From positions 395,141-459,140 of the forward strand of contig NW_019091602.1 in the NCBI RefSeq assembly GCF_001949145.1: a DNA stretch of 64,000 nt, given 5' to 3'. Shown in pieces: positions 12,211 to 24,600 of the stretch. The notes under the pieces were generated by a model that was given only the letters and a program-made list of their open reading frames with translations, was not told the DNA's origin and ran no database searches. A program made the translations under genes and the position numbers. Numbering within the stretch: position 1 is the stretch's first letter; each line of letters opens with the position of its first letter. Source of the stretch: Acanthaster planci (Eukaryota > Echinodermata > Asteroidea > Valvatida > Acanthasteridae).

Positions 12211-13504
12211 AATAAAAAGGTACTGATGTTAAAACTATTACTCTGCATATTTTCTGACCAATGTTGGCAATCAAGATCACGTAATACACTTGTGTCTCAA
12301 ATGAAATAAGTAATAGAGTTTATGCAGCATGAAAATTCACGAACTTATCCCTCCCAAACAACATGATGATCACATACCTGAGAGCCAGCAGTATGCTGAG
12401 CAGTACAAATGGATATTAGGAAAACCTACCTGTCGATGATTGGAGCAAAAAAACCCACAATTTTTTGACACGATGTCTGAGGATTAAACTTGAACACAAC
12501 TTTCAGCGATAACTAACAGTAATAAGCAGTGAACGGCAAGGTGAGCTTTTCTTTCGCCAGAGGGCGCTAGTTACGTTTTTACTGTACGCGACTCCTAAAT
12601 AGCCGGCGGTTACACTCCCCCTTTCTAAACATGTTGTATCGTCCCGATACCAGGATAGACTGTTGTGTTACAAAATGTCTTACAGAATGCAGGAATCCAA
12701 CCACCACTCACCTCAGTATGAAAAGTTTTGCAGGTAGGTTGGCCCAAAGCATCATACGTAAATCTTTTCGAAGGCACCCGAGGGCTAGTTGATCGTACTG
12801 GATGGTTTTCTACAGACTCGTAGGTATCCCCAGAACACTGGGGATGTAGATCACTGACACTGCCCCCTCCCCAGGTTCAGTCTCTAGGTCTGACACAACA
12901 GAAGGGCCCTCATGGCAGGAACCACTGCAAGATGTATCGATGCTCATCTTGTCACGACCATCGGCTCAGATTCACCCAAATGAGACGTCCCTCCTACATC
13001 CTCATCCTCATCACCATCTTTAAGTTAAGACTCAACCACCGGTTCGCGTATCGTGTGAATCCCTATTTAGGGACTCTAGAAAAAATGCAACTACATGGAA
13101 CACCTACACTCACAACTGTTTCAGTCTTGTCAGAATCATCGCTATTAGACTGACCATTGAGGTCAGCGGCTAAACAACATGTACCATAACCTGTCAGAGT
13201 GTTTGCAGGATCTACAACCCTTATTTCCATGGCTTCCGGCAGTTGCTCGTCTACTCTAATAGTTGGGGAGCTGCCGTTTAGCTCCGAACTCATGGGCGAT
13301 TTCTTGGGAACAAAAAATTCAGCATCTGCTCACAAGTCACTATCCGTGCTCGCCACAAAAGCGGCACAGTCTGTTACAGGAATGGTTTCCTTTTGCCAAC
13401 CTGAGATGCAACATCAGGGTATAATGGTTGGGAAACTGGCTCAGGATTTTCACTATTTGGCCGAGTACTAATCAGTTCTGCCTCCTCTTAATCAGACGCT
13501 TCAT
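12211..13504 (-). other. Tail of the gypsy insertion, no clear gene
   Basis: Downstream of integrase on minus. An open frame at 13293-13063 (Ser/Asp-rich: GQSNSDDSDKTETVVSVGVP) could be the end of the element's polyprotein. Further down there is nothing I can identify. Confidence 0.3.
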
Positions 13505-16500
13505 CTATATCTTCAGTCTGGGATGGAATCTGACCTGATGATGCTTTCCTTTACTTCTCTGGGCCTTTGGGTTGACCTGTCTTGGAACGAATCTGCTCCA
13601 TGCATGTTTCTTTTCAGCTGGTAGAGTACCCAACATGTTCAGCAATGTGCGATTAAACCGTTCAGGCTGTGGATTGCGGGTGATAGGGAGTTGTCCTTGA
13701 CTTCGACTTACCCAGAAGCGAAACAAGCTCCTTGATAAGGTTGTTGTCAAACTCCCGACCTTGGTCTGAGTGGAGACGTTTTGGTAGTCCGTAGTGCAGG
13801 AAACAATGGTCCCACAACACAATCGCAACAGTTCTTAAAAATTTATCTCTAGTTGGCACAGCTTGGGCACATCTAGAGAAATGATCGGTTGAGACAAAGA
13901 TGTATTTGTACCCACTCTTATCAGGTTCCAACTTCAGAACATCCATGCACACCAACTCACAAGGAGAGCTGGTGGGGATGTTAACCAAGGGTCTATCTAC
14001 TTTTTGTGTTGTCTTTCGGGCTACGCATCTGATGCGCTGAGAAATCCAGCTCTCTATCTTAGAGGTCATCTTGGGCCAGTAAAATCGCTGTTGAGCCAAT
14101 GCAACTACCCTTTCCACTCCCATGTGACCAAGGTCATCATAAAGTCCTCGTACTGCCCACTCCCGAAACCGTTTTGGCAACTCCAACCGGAACATCTCTT
14201 CACCACCTTGACTGATGATTCGGCGATACAAGATACCATCTCTCAAAACTAACCTGTTGAACTGAGCCAACAAGAGTTCCTGCTCACGAGTTACGTCAAC
14301 TTCAGCGTTCGGCTTCTCTCCTGTCTTGACGGCTGAAAGGATTCCTTGGATAGAATCATCATTGGCTTGCTCTCTCTACCAATCCACTGGTTCATTACAT
14401 ACTCCACTTGGATCAGAATACAACGCAGGAATAGCCTCAGTACTCAATGCCAGAGAATGCACTAAGGATAGGTGGACGTTTCTCCACTACTGCATACAGA
14501 ACTTGACATTAGACTAACAAAGACAGCACGGATGACGTCAATGTCACGGTACTTTTCAACAATGTCATTCTCATCCTGCAAGCGAACCTCAAGGATATGA
14601 ATCTGGTCCCTCTGATTATCAGCATTTTTGTCTTTGGGGTGTGGCCTCTGGGACAGTGCATCAGCATCTCTATTACAGAGTCCGGGCTTATAGTGTAGTG
14701 TGAAGTCGAAGACAGTGACTGCCGTAAGCCAACGGTGGCCTGAAGCATCCAGTTTTGCTGTGGTGGGTACATAGAAGATTGTTGTCTGTGAAAACTTTTG
14801 TCCCCCTCTGCTGTGTACAGGTAGTCCTTGAGCTTTTCTGTGATGGACCATTTGAGCGCCAAAAATTCCAGTTTGTGAGCAGGGTAGTTCCGTTCAGTAC
14901 GGGTTAACCCTCTGCTAGCATAAGCTACGAGACGTAGCTTACTTGATGATTCCTGACACAAGAAAGTACCTAGTCCATCCCTTGATGCATCGATATGCAA
15001 GATGAATGGTTGAGTAACATCAGCAAAGGCCAACACAGGGGCATCGCAAATCTTCCCCTTTAATGTGAGAAAAGCTTCATCACACTCGACAGTCCATGAA
15101 GAACCAAGTGACGACCTACTGTCCCCATGTTTGTTGGGATTAGAATGGGACGATGACTCCCGCCTTTGAAGTCCTCCAGTAGGCTGATGCAGAGGTCTAG
15201 CAATTTTGGAAAAACCTTTAATAAATCGGCGGTAGTATCCACAAAACCCCAGGAAAGAGCACAACTACCTAACATTGTCTGGACTGGGCCAAGAGTTAAT
15301 GACATTCACCTTTGCAGTCAGTCTGGACACCCTCCTTTGACACAATAAGACCGAGATATTTCACTGATGTGCAGCACAGTTCACACTTCTCTGGTGCCAC
15401 TTTTAAGCCATAATGAGCAAGACGGTAAAATGTTCTCCCCAACCGCCTCTCCATCTCTTCAAGTGTTGGTGCAAACACAATAATGTCGTCCATGTAGACC
15501 AGGACCTCAGCTCCTCAAAATCTAGACCAGCCATACACCGCTCAATTAACCGCTGGAACGTCGCAGGTGCCCCTTTGATGCTTTGAGGCATTCTCTCGAA
15601 TTGGAAAAACCCAGCAGGGCACACAAAAGCCGTCTTTTCCTTGTCCTGAGACTTCATTTGAATCTGGTAATTTCAAATCTACAACCGAGAACCACTGACT
15701 CCCATGCACACAGTCAAGGACGTCCTGCACAACAGGAACTGTATACTGATCTGGCAAGGTACGAGAGTTCAGTGTCCTGTAATCTACACAACCTTATTTG
15801 GCAATTCTTTTTGCGAACAATCACAATGGGAGAGCAATACTGTCTCTTGTTCACCCCAATACCCATCAATTTCTGCAGGTGCTCCCTGAGATCCTTCAGA
15901 TCAGTCCGTGACCCACGCCTTGATCTTTCACGAAAAGGCTGTTGGTCATTTAGTCGGATTTCATGCTGGATCCCCTCTGTAAGACCAACATGCCATTCAT
16001 TTCTGGAAAATACTTCAGACCTACGGTAGGCTAGTTTCTCAATTCGGGGCCGCCACTCTTTGTTTATAGGACCCCCATACAAAAGGCTGTGTGGCAAACT
16101 CCGCTTCTGTAATAGATGGTCCAAAACTACATTTTTCCGTGGTGAAACTGATGTACCCACAGAAACGTTGCTGCACTTTGCATGCTCATAGTTCCTGGTC
16201 ATGCTTGTCCATGCAGGTAGAAATGGTCCTCCCAAGACACACTTGTTTGGCACGGGTACGCTTTGTCCTGTTGAATTCATTAAGCACACAATGACCTTGT
16301 TGAACCCGGCATCAACATGAACGAGAGAACTCACCACCTCCAATCCACTATGTAACCTGCACAGAGAGGCAGCGTCAATCAACACCGTAGTTGGTGTCCC
16401 ATTTCTATTTCGAACCGTGACAACAACAGTTTTCAAAGAATTGGGTGGAACTTCCATTTTTCCCTTGCAACGTAGACTTATCAATCCCGAGTGCCCATCA

Positions 16501-16631
16501 GGTCGAAGCTTCTTTTGAAATGTAAAATCGTTGTAGATTTTGGTGCAAGTTGGGTGAACCTCTCCTTTTTTCCTCTGAGCACCCTCAAGAGAGTCTTTTC
16601 CCAAAAGACTGACCCGGAATCTGGGTCCCAT
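13505..16631 (-). pseudogene. Decayed Ty3/gypsy retrotransposon pol
   Basis: Read on minus. 16631-15714 ends with the RT start (HEIRLNDQQPFRERSRR, LREHLQKLMGIGV, SPIVIVRKKN). RT continues in broken frames: DYRTLN and QWFSVVDLK (about 15790-15660), TAFVCPAGFFQFERMPQ (15640-15540), YMDDIIVF (about 15500-15470). RNase H follows, 15264-14851 (FILHIDASRDGLG, TRTERNYPAHKLEFLALKW). The integrase at 14273-13662 has GLYDDLGHMGVERV, FYWPKM, VCMDVL, FVSTDHFSR and HSDQGREFDNNL. At least five frameshifts are visible. I found no gag, primer-binding site or LTR pair, so this is a truncated, inactive insertion of the common chromovirus/gypsy type, not a host gene. Confidence 0.9.
13662..14273 (-). pseudogene. 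Gypsy integrase fragment
   Basis: The longest intact frame of the relic, 203 codons. The zinc-binding region has lost one Cys (C-V-A-R for C-x-x-C). The D,D-E core is seen as VCMDVL..., HSDQGREF and, in the last helix, IKELVSLLGKSKSRTTPYHP, where a Lys-Glu pair supplies the Glu. A shifted frame (ERFNRTLLNMLGTLPAEKK) continues to about 13505. Confidence 0.85.
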
Positions 16632-16765
16632 GGGGCCGAACCCCTTTCCAGGTCAGATTTTGACCCCCTTTTGGGCCATATTTGACCCTTTCTCGGTCAA
16701 TTATGACCCAAAACATAATTTGACCCGGAAAATGTCAGGCCCCATGGGACCCAGATTCCGGGTCA
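16610..16765. repeat. Foldback with perfect 28-bp arms
   Basis: 16610-16637 (starts TGACCCGGAATCTGGG) and 16738-16765 are exact reverse complements. The 100-bp spacer repeats the words TGACCC and GGTCA about six times. Possibly a tiny MITE or hairpin satellite, lying exactly at the 5' break of the gypsy relic. Confidence 0.9.
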
Positions 16766-18405
16766 TTCTGACCCAGGTAATTCAGAGTGTACGGAATCGA
16801 CTGCTTTCAAGTAACACTGGATTTGACACCAGTTTGTTTCCTCCACGGAGATCATCACCAAGGAGGCATATTTTACGAGCAAACTACCAGACCATGATCT
16901 GAAATCAGGCCGGTGCCCAGTATCCAGAACTGCCAAAGGACAAACAAGGCTGGGAAATGCAAGGACAAAGACATTCCTACAAGTGGAATGAAGGGGACAT
17001 TCTGCCAAAGGAACTGCGGACCTGGCAGTAGAGCACATGGTTCATGCAGAGGACACAAAGAAAGAGGAAGACAGCGATGAAGATTGATAACCTTATGAAA
17101 GCATTGGCAATTTTTCATATTTCTTTTCAATGATTTCATTGCATTGACAGTGATGTTTTATTTTCATAAAGTATCACCATGGTATAACAGCCTGGAGTTA
17201 TTGCAAACCAAAATAGGTTCCTCATGCACTTCAAAAATAAATGGGGGTACGGGAGAATAAAGAATAAGTGTTAATGTGTGGTTTTATTCTGTACAAGTGT
17301 ACACACACATGCTTGGTTTAATAACATTTTCCTATATTCTGTGCCATCTCTTTTCTCAGAATAAAAATGAACCAAAACTGTTGCCATGGCAACGACATGT
17401 GCAAACTCCATTAAAAGTGGTATCTTTAACTAGACAATTTAATTATCTTCAATTTAAAACCAAAGACAAGCTTATTGCAGTATTAATTTAAATGGTAATT
17501 GATGTTTAATGAAATTCTACTAGTTTATTTTGCGTTGCTTTGGCACCGGCTCTAGAGCCCATACCCATCACTGGATCAAAACAAGAAGCGGATTTTGAGT
17601 CTTAACTATTGGAAAACTATAGGAACAAAATATTCCTAATGGGGTGGGGACGGGGGGGTCTACCCTGGCCAAGATCAGATATGACATTCATAATGAGAAG
17701 GAAAACATTTTACTTGACAGAAAAAAAGTACATATATTGTAAGTTTGCATGACACATCCACAAGCGCATGGGGAAAAAATCACCTTTTGGATGACCCTTG
17801 GTCATTATTGTCATGTAACATGAAAACGTTTTGTCCAACGAAGTGGCAACACTGCCAAATGTCCATGCTGGCGAAGAGGGGAGGGGGATCAAACACAATA
17901 AGGTGAGGGGGCGCTTAGGGTGTTGTTGGACACGGCCCACGATGTACATTAACCTGAACAATTAAGTTAAAACAGTGCATGTTAATATTTGTATGGTTTC
18001 GGTACTAGGTAACACATTCGTCTGTTGAAAAGAATGATTTGTTTTTAAACGGCCAAACCTGGATAATGAACGTAAGGCCCATCCTCCGGATGGACATTTC
18101 TCTCAGAATCACGGGATTTACATCCCAAGTGACACTGAGCAGGGCACATGTCACTTTTTTTCAACATTATAAACAAAACTTTTCCTGTTTTTTATACATG
18201 TATATACATGTTCATAGACGGTCAGTTTCGTTTGAAACTAGAGCAGCGCATTCGACCTCCAGCTCAGAACCCAGTTTGTCTCTAAACCAGCTCCGAGAGG
18301 CCACTCCTGATCTTTCCACACTTTTCAGTGAAACACACTTTTCGACCACGGTCATCATATCATTATTCGAGCAAAATCCAAGATCACAGGGAATCTCAGT
18401 CCCCC
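16766..18405. other. Non-coding, probably SNUPN 3' flank and UTR
   Basis: No coding signal. SNUPN's 3' UTR must lie here on minus; several AATAAA complements (TTTATT) occur, for example near 17157 and 17281, and none is decisive. Confidence 0.35.
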
Positions 18406-18672
18406 TCATGTCTCTGTCATCTGATTTCCACCCTCAGCGACAGATTTGCTGTCTCCCGCCTCGGCATCTACATTCGCGCTCACGACCGTCTCCATTGACG
18501 GGGCAGGGGGTTTCAGATCTGCACCATGGGGTCTGGAGGCCATCACAGACTCGGGAACCGGTACACCAAGCATATCAGGAAGCATCCAGGGTTTTAACCA
18601 TCCGACTAGCGGGGTGCTTCCTGGTGAGTAATGAGCCTCCTTGTGGTAGAACAGCAGACCATCTAGCTCAGC
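18406..18672 (-). CDS. SNUPN: SNUPN exon 7 (last)
   Basis: Encodes [20 protein letters not shown] then [17 protein letters not shown], which includes the cap-stacking Trp of the family, followed by a poorly conserved tail to the TGA at 18406-18408. The canonical acceptor TTCCAG gives an exon start at 18672. A second in-frame AG six bases later (start 18666) would fit the human alignment exactly, without two extra residues. Confidence 0.9.
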   Translation of the reverse strand, partial: AELDGLLFYHKEAHYSPGSTPLVGWLKPWMLPDMLGVPVPESVMASRPHGADLKPPAPSMETVVSANVDAEAGDSKSVAEGGNQMTET

Positions 18673-21600
18673 CTGGAAACGATAAAAGAGCAATAACAAT
18701 AATTCATAGAGCCCTAAGACAGTTGAGCCATTTCTATTGGTCAAAACCCGTCAGGTGGCTGGTCTTTACAAGACCGGCTCAGGAGACCACGCTGATAATT
18801 TCCCTTGCCTTCGGCCCTGACCACTACCAGCAGCCAATCTGTTCTGGTCGTATTTATTCCATTATTAAAAGAGCAAATAACAAACAAAGGGGAAAACGTA
18901 GAGAAATTTCATTTCTTCTAATCATAAAATTTCGAGCCTCTCATATTCCATTTCTTGAAGGTTTTGGACATCGTGAAGTTGTTACGCACCGTACGTTAGT
19001 TTTGAATTGCTTAATTTTCGGCGAATGCACGCGCGCACACAGCAGAAAAGAACAAAATAGTTTCTTATTTTTTTGCATGTGATTCAGTTAAAGATGTACA
19101 AAAAACCCAACAAAATTTCAATTTGGGAAACCTGGTCTAACGACACAGGGACACAAGGACGACGCATCGGGCAGAGTTCATGAGTTCGAGTGACGCATTC
19201 GAAATAAAAATGGATTTGTAGGCACCAACATATTGTTGACCTTTCAGTTTGGAAACGCTGATCACGTCTCGATTCCCGGGGAAGGGGACCACATTAGCTC
19301 TGATAACCAGCCAAGATTGAATGAAGGGGTACCTGAGTGGCTTCTACCATCCGCCGTCCCGTCTCATCACTCTCAGTTATTTGTACGTTACTACATAAAC
19401 ACACAAGATATGTAAATCTTAGTTTCATTACGTTTATCCCGGTTCCCCCATCGGCCATCGGACTTCAGTATCTGTCTTTCATATCACATTGGGTTTCCAA
19501 AGACACGTATCCCTCAAAGCGTATCGAAAGATTTCTTAACGAACTAAGCCTCGAAACTCGTTCTTTATTTGCAAAACCATGCTTTTACTGAAACCTTAAC
19601 TACATACTGCACTGCTACGAGTCAAAAGTATCGCGGATTATTAACGGCTAACTTTAAACACATACAATATAACCAAACCATACTGTGTAACACAAAGGTT
19701 ACGAAGAAGACTTGCGGTGCCCAGTGTACTGAAGGAATCCTTTGAGAAGACAAAACATTAGCTGGTTGCAAACTGATACAAAACATTTTCATTACTGAAG
19801 CCAAATTGACGACAATATCGAACAGTTACCCTAACGATTCACGTATATAATCCACAGTGAAAAAAGAAAGGTTCTGAAGAATGTAATGATTCAACTATGC
19901 TGTGCTGTTTCCAGATACAATGTAGCCTTCCCTGTTAAAAAGAAGACATTAGACAGAACATTTCACAGGAGCTCTCGTAACCTTTATTCAAAATCCATAC
20001 ACAATATAAAATAAAAGCTGGACTCAGTGGCGTAAATCTGTGCTGGAAATTGGGGGTGAGGTGGGGAATGACTTGTCCGGCCATGGAAATTTGAAAGGCG
20101 GGGAGGGGGCCTACAACAGACATATATACTCTATATGGGGGTGATACTCGTGATAAAAACGCTTAAATCGTTTTGCTCATCATTGGGGGGGGGGATTCAA
20201 TAGCCCACCCCCACCTCAAAATGGGGGGGGGGTATATACCCTTATCCCCCTAGGATTTACGCCATGACTTGACTGTTCGTTGTTTTTTCAACTTCTTAAA
20301 AATAGCCGAAATGCTGGACAATATACCTTCAACAGCTGGGAGATGTAATGAATAGCAACAATTTCGAATAATCATACCAGAATCTGTAAAAACATGTCAT
20401 TTCATAGGTTCATTGTAGTTTAGTTAGTTTAGACTAGTGCGTGTACTTGTTATGGTCCAGCATGAAGAGAGAGAAAGAGAGAGAGAGCAATGTATTTTCA
20501 TTATCGGAAGAACGAACATGATGTCTTTACACAATGTGTACAACTGAGCAAAATGACTGTAGCAAAGGAGTTTTAAAGCAAGACCCACATATGATAAGGA
20601 TGAAGTTGTAAATCGGGAATTGAATAAAAATCAAACATAAAGAACTACACATAAAGCTAATTCGCCCTTTGTTTTTGTGTGTTTTTTGTCTATACTTCCA
20701 GAATTACAACAGTTTTTTTTTTTCAGAAGATACATATCAACTCACTTAAGAAGTACGGAGTATAATGGTGTAGGTGCGTTAATTTCTAAACCTAAGTAGT
20801 ACACAAAATCAAACCCCTTCAAAATCCGCTTCCGATCAAGTGAACTCAGCCTGTCAAGATTCCAGTAACAATCTGGAAAAAGAGACGAAAAGGTAAAACA
20901 ATGCAATTAAAATAGATGAGGATTTATCTCAAACAAAGTATAGTCATATTATTTATGAACACGACAACGCACAATAATTCGAATGACAAAATGACACAAG
21001 AATCGATATAAATGGTAAGAAGAAAAAAACTGAAGCTCGCAACGTCGACAAAGATGACTATGAAAATAATGCAAAAACATATGAAAAGGATGGTTTTTAA
21101 CCTAAAAGGGCTTGGGTAGGATCCAGCCTGGTCCTTGTCAAATTTTCCTGATGACATGAACTCGATCTGCCGTGCTGATCATTCGAAAGGCCAGTTCATA
21201 CTTCTGGCGCATGCGAAAGCAAAGCGAAGCGAATTTGACGTCACAAAACTCCAGCGAAATTTCGCTCCAGTTGAAATGTGTTCAATTTTTGCAAAAAGGC
21301 AAATATTTGATCTAATGTCACAAATTCGTATTTCATTCACTTTCTTGAAGTAGGAACCCGCCTCAAGTTTTGCAGCCAACAACACTGCCTAACAGCTTCA
21401 TCGAAACTGGGCCAATCAGCTCTGCTCGGAAGAACAGTGGTCGAATAGTTTTGTCTATACGACATGGGCCTGGATACACACATGTACCTAAAACCACTGA
21501 TGTCGAGAAAAGCGATGTCATTGGCACAGACTCACCTGCTAGACATTGCATACTCTGCCTTTTTAAGCAAAGCAGCAACTGCAATAAGGATAACAAATCG

Positions 21601-24600
21601 TACAGCATCCTGTCGAAAGACACAAAACGAATTGACTGTCACTGTGGCCAAACCGACTGACACACGACAAAGTCGATGAACAATTGGAGTGTACCACACG
21701 AACAAAAGGAGGCGGCAACCAATAGATGGAGCTCAACAAACTAACATTCAAGCAAACCTTTGTGCACAAGGAACCATGAAGCGTAACATGAGCATAGCTA
21801 AGTTGCTTTTGAATATGAAGATTTGCTTCCAAGCTAAAATGAAAACAAACAAAAATGAGTACACGGCAATTAATGCCACGCTTGAAAGTGCGGAGATAAG
21901 CAGACAAATTCTCTTCATGGTCGAAACGAAAGGAGACAACACCCAAGATGCCAAACCATACAGAATGGTGAATCACGTCATACGACGCCACTCCTATGAA
22001 AATGCACCCGATCGAGGCTAGTTTAGGTCAGTTCCTGTAAAATTGTTTTAGATACTTCTTGCGACTACACATTCTGAGTCGATAATTTCACTTAGGCCAA
22101 TGGTCAGGGCTTTTCAAACTGAAATTTACGGATTTATTCAATACTATTACCAAAAGAATAATTGATGAAAATGGTGGCACAGAGACAAGTGGCACAAAGT
22201 TGCACGACAGCATCATATCATTATGTTTGTGACTATCCTAAACCTCGACGTAGGCCTAGCAGTCTGAAAACGCCAAGGTCAACAAGCTCCAACTCCTTCC
22301 ACTGTTTGCGCTCCCGTGTTTGTCAGTTCCAACAAAGCCTTTCTGTAATCGTCACTGCTTAGCCACCGAAGAATCTTCGGCGACGCTGTCGGCCATCATT
22401 ACAACTACAGCGTGAAATGTTGCTGTTTAATTCTTAAAAACACCCAAGACTTCTGCACACTCCGTGCATGTGATACCACTTACCGCGCGCACTGCGTGCA
22501 ATCCGGTCTTTCAAAGCAAGCCAATCTGAATTGGTGTCGCCATCTGCTTGGCCCACCCCCTTGATGCCCAGCTCTTAAATCAATATTGGAGAAACAGTAA
22601 AAATAAAACTTTGTTTTGCTTCATACAGCCATAAATGACCTTAATATAATACACGTCATCCAACGTGATACAAAGAACGCAAAAGAGAGCAACATTCGTC
22701 ACCGATCAGACAAGAGTGCGACATCGCCAACAGCAAAGCCTCTTTTCTGCACAGCTGGGGGAGCACAAAATCAATGCTGAGCCATATTCTCTGTGTTAAG
22801 AGTCTTCCTTTGCTAGGGCAGTACAAAATCAGTGGGTAAACGGACTCTATGCCCTGTAAGAATCACTTTACAATAAGCTCCAATTGTAGATACATTTGTA
22901 CGCACTTTTAACAGAAAATCCCCAAACTGATGGAATAAGACTAGTGTGACATCATAATAGACAAAATAGCTTTATACGAAAGAGGTCGTCCTTTTTAACG
23001 TTATAGGCCTATGGGGGATTTCAACCCCCCCAAAAAATAATATATTCCCAATTCCATTTACCCTCCCTGCCCTCGTTGATCAGTTCAACTTACCACGTTC
23101 TTTGGGTACTTCAGAACTCAACACAGTTCCAGCAATGAAAATGACGATGAGAAACAAGTTGAGAGTCACGACCTTCATGATGCCAGACTTAATTCCACTG
23201 AAAAAAAAATGGGGACGATTCAGTTTACAATCGTCTACCAAGGAATATGATTTCATGTAGTCCATACACTGTACACGAAAGCTGCACAATCCCATCGATG
23301 TCATCAAACTTGATCCACGTAATCCTTTGGTACCGGTATCATCAAATTTGTGACTCTAAATATAAATAAATTACATCAGCTCACACAGAACAGGAAATAG
23401 TATTAGTTGATTTTGAATTGAATAATGCATTCTCACAAAGCAAAAAGATACATAATGTGCTTACACCGAATATATACATTTATTTATACATCAATATGCA
23501 TGTGTGGCTCTATTATTTTATCAGCAACAGCTAAAGGACAAAGAGGATTACATTAGAAGAAATATTCAAACAAGGGATTACCAAATGGCATTTTTATCTT
23601 TTATCAGCAGGAAGATCTATATTCAATACTTCAAGGAAATGTCTCGTATGTGGTATTTTAAATCAGCTACTCAGTCGGTATTACCATGAAGCTTTTCACA
23701 GGCTTGCCCTTGAGTGGTCAGCCAGGCCCAAACCACTAACATTAGTAACAACACTGGGGACCTTCGTAAACAAACTGATTGCTGTTGTTGGGAATCCTTC
23801 AACTGATACCCTCAAGTTTGTCTACAATTTGTCCTGGACCAATTTTGAGATGGCTCCTCATCATGGTTATGGTTTAACGGTTAGCACAGTCCCGATTGTC
23901 CAAAGCCCACAGTATTCACGTAAACAGAAGCAAGCCAATCGTCGACGCTGAACAATTATGTTGAACGCTTCGTGCGGAATGGAGCCAACATGGACGCCAA
24001 AAGTAATATTGGACATATCGGATCAGTTTCTAGGCCTATATCTCAAAACTGTAAAGTAATGGTATAATAACTATAGAACAGACGAGTAATACATGAAATG
24101 GGAGTTTTCGCTTAATTGCTCACCAGGTCACTACGGCCGATATAACAGGAATGATCTATCGATCACGGAATCCTCGAACTAGAATGACTACTTTAACCTT
24201 TGCCGACCGACCAAGCATGCGATATGCGTGCAGTCGATGGATGGGCCGCCTGACGTCACTGCCAAGGTAATTAAATCAATGCACAGTACATGTGATTGTC
24301 ATTCACCATGACCCGTGCTTTGGCAATGGAAATTTCGGTTGACTTATCAGAAATATCAGAATCAACAAAATGACAATTAGCGGCACACTTCGATATTCAA
24401 TAGACCTCTCTCATTTTTTCCCCTGCGAGTGGTTGGTAATGGCTGACCGTCAGTATAAAGTACTACTACGTGAAGCCCACACCGGCAGCCCTCTTACAAA
24501 GGCTATGGGAGAAGGGTATATTTCAATTTTTCGGAGGCAAAACCGGACACCCAAGGGTGGGTGCCCCACACAAATACGATAGATCGATAAACACTCGCGA

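Noticed and set aside
15583-16029. 148-codon plus-strand frame across the gypsy region
   Set aside because: Shadow of the minus-strand reverse transcriptase.
18039-19082. Longest open frame on the plus strand (347 codons)
   Set aside because: It is antisense to the last SNUPN exon and its flanks. It has no protein-family texture and high Ser/His/Arg content typical of a shadow frame.
21689-22021. 110-codon plus-strand frame rich in Lys/Asn/Thr
   Set aside because: The minus strand at the same place shows long hydrophobic membrane-like segments, so the plus frame is more likely the complement.
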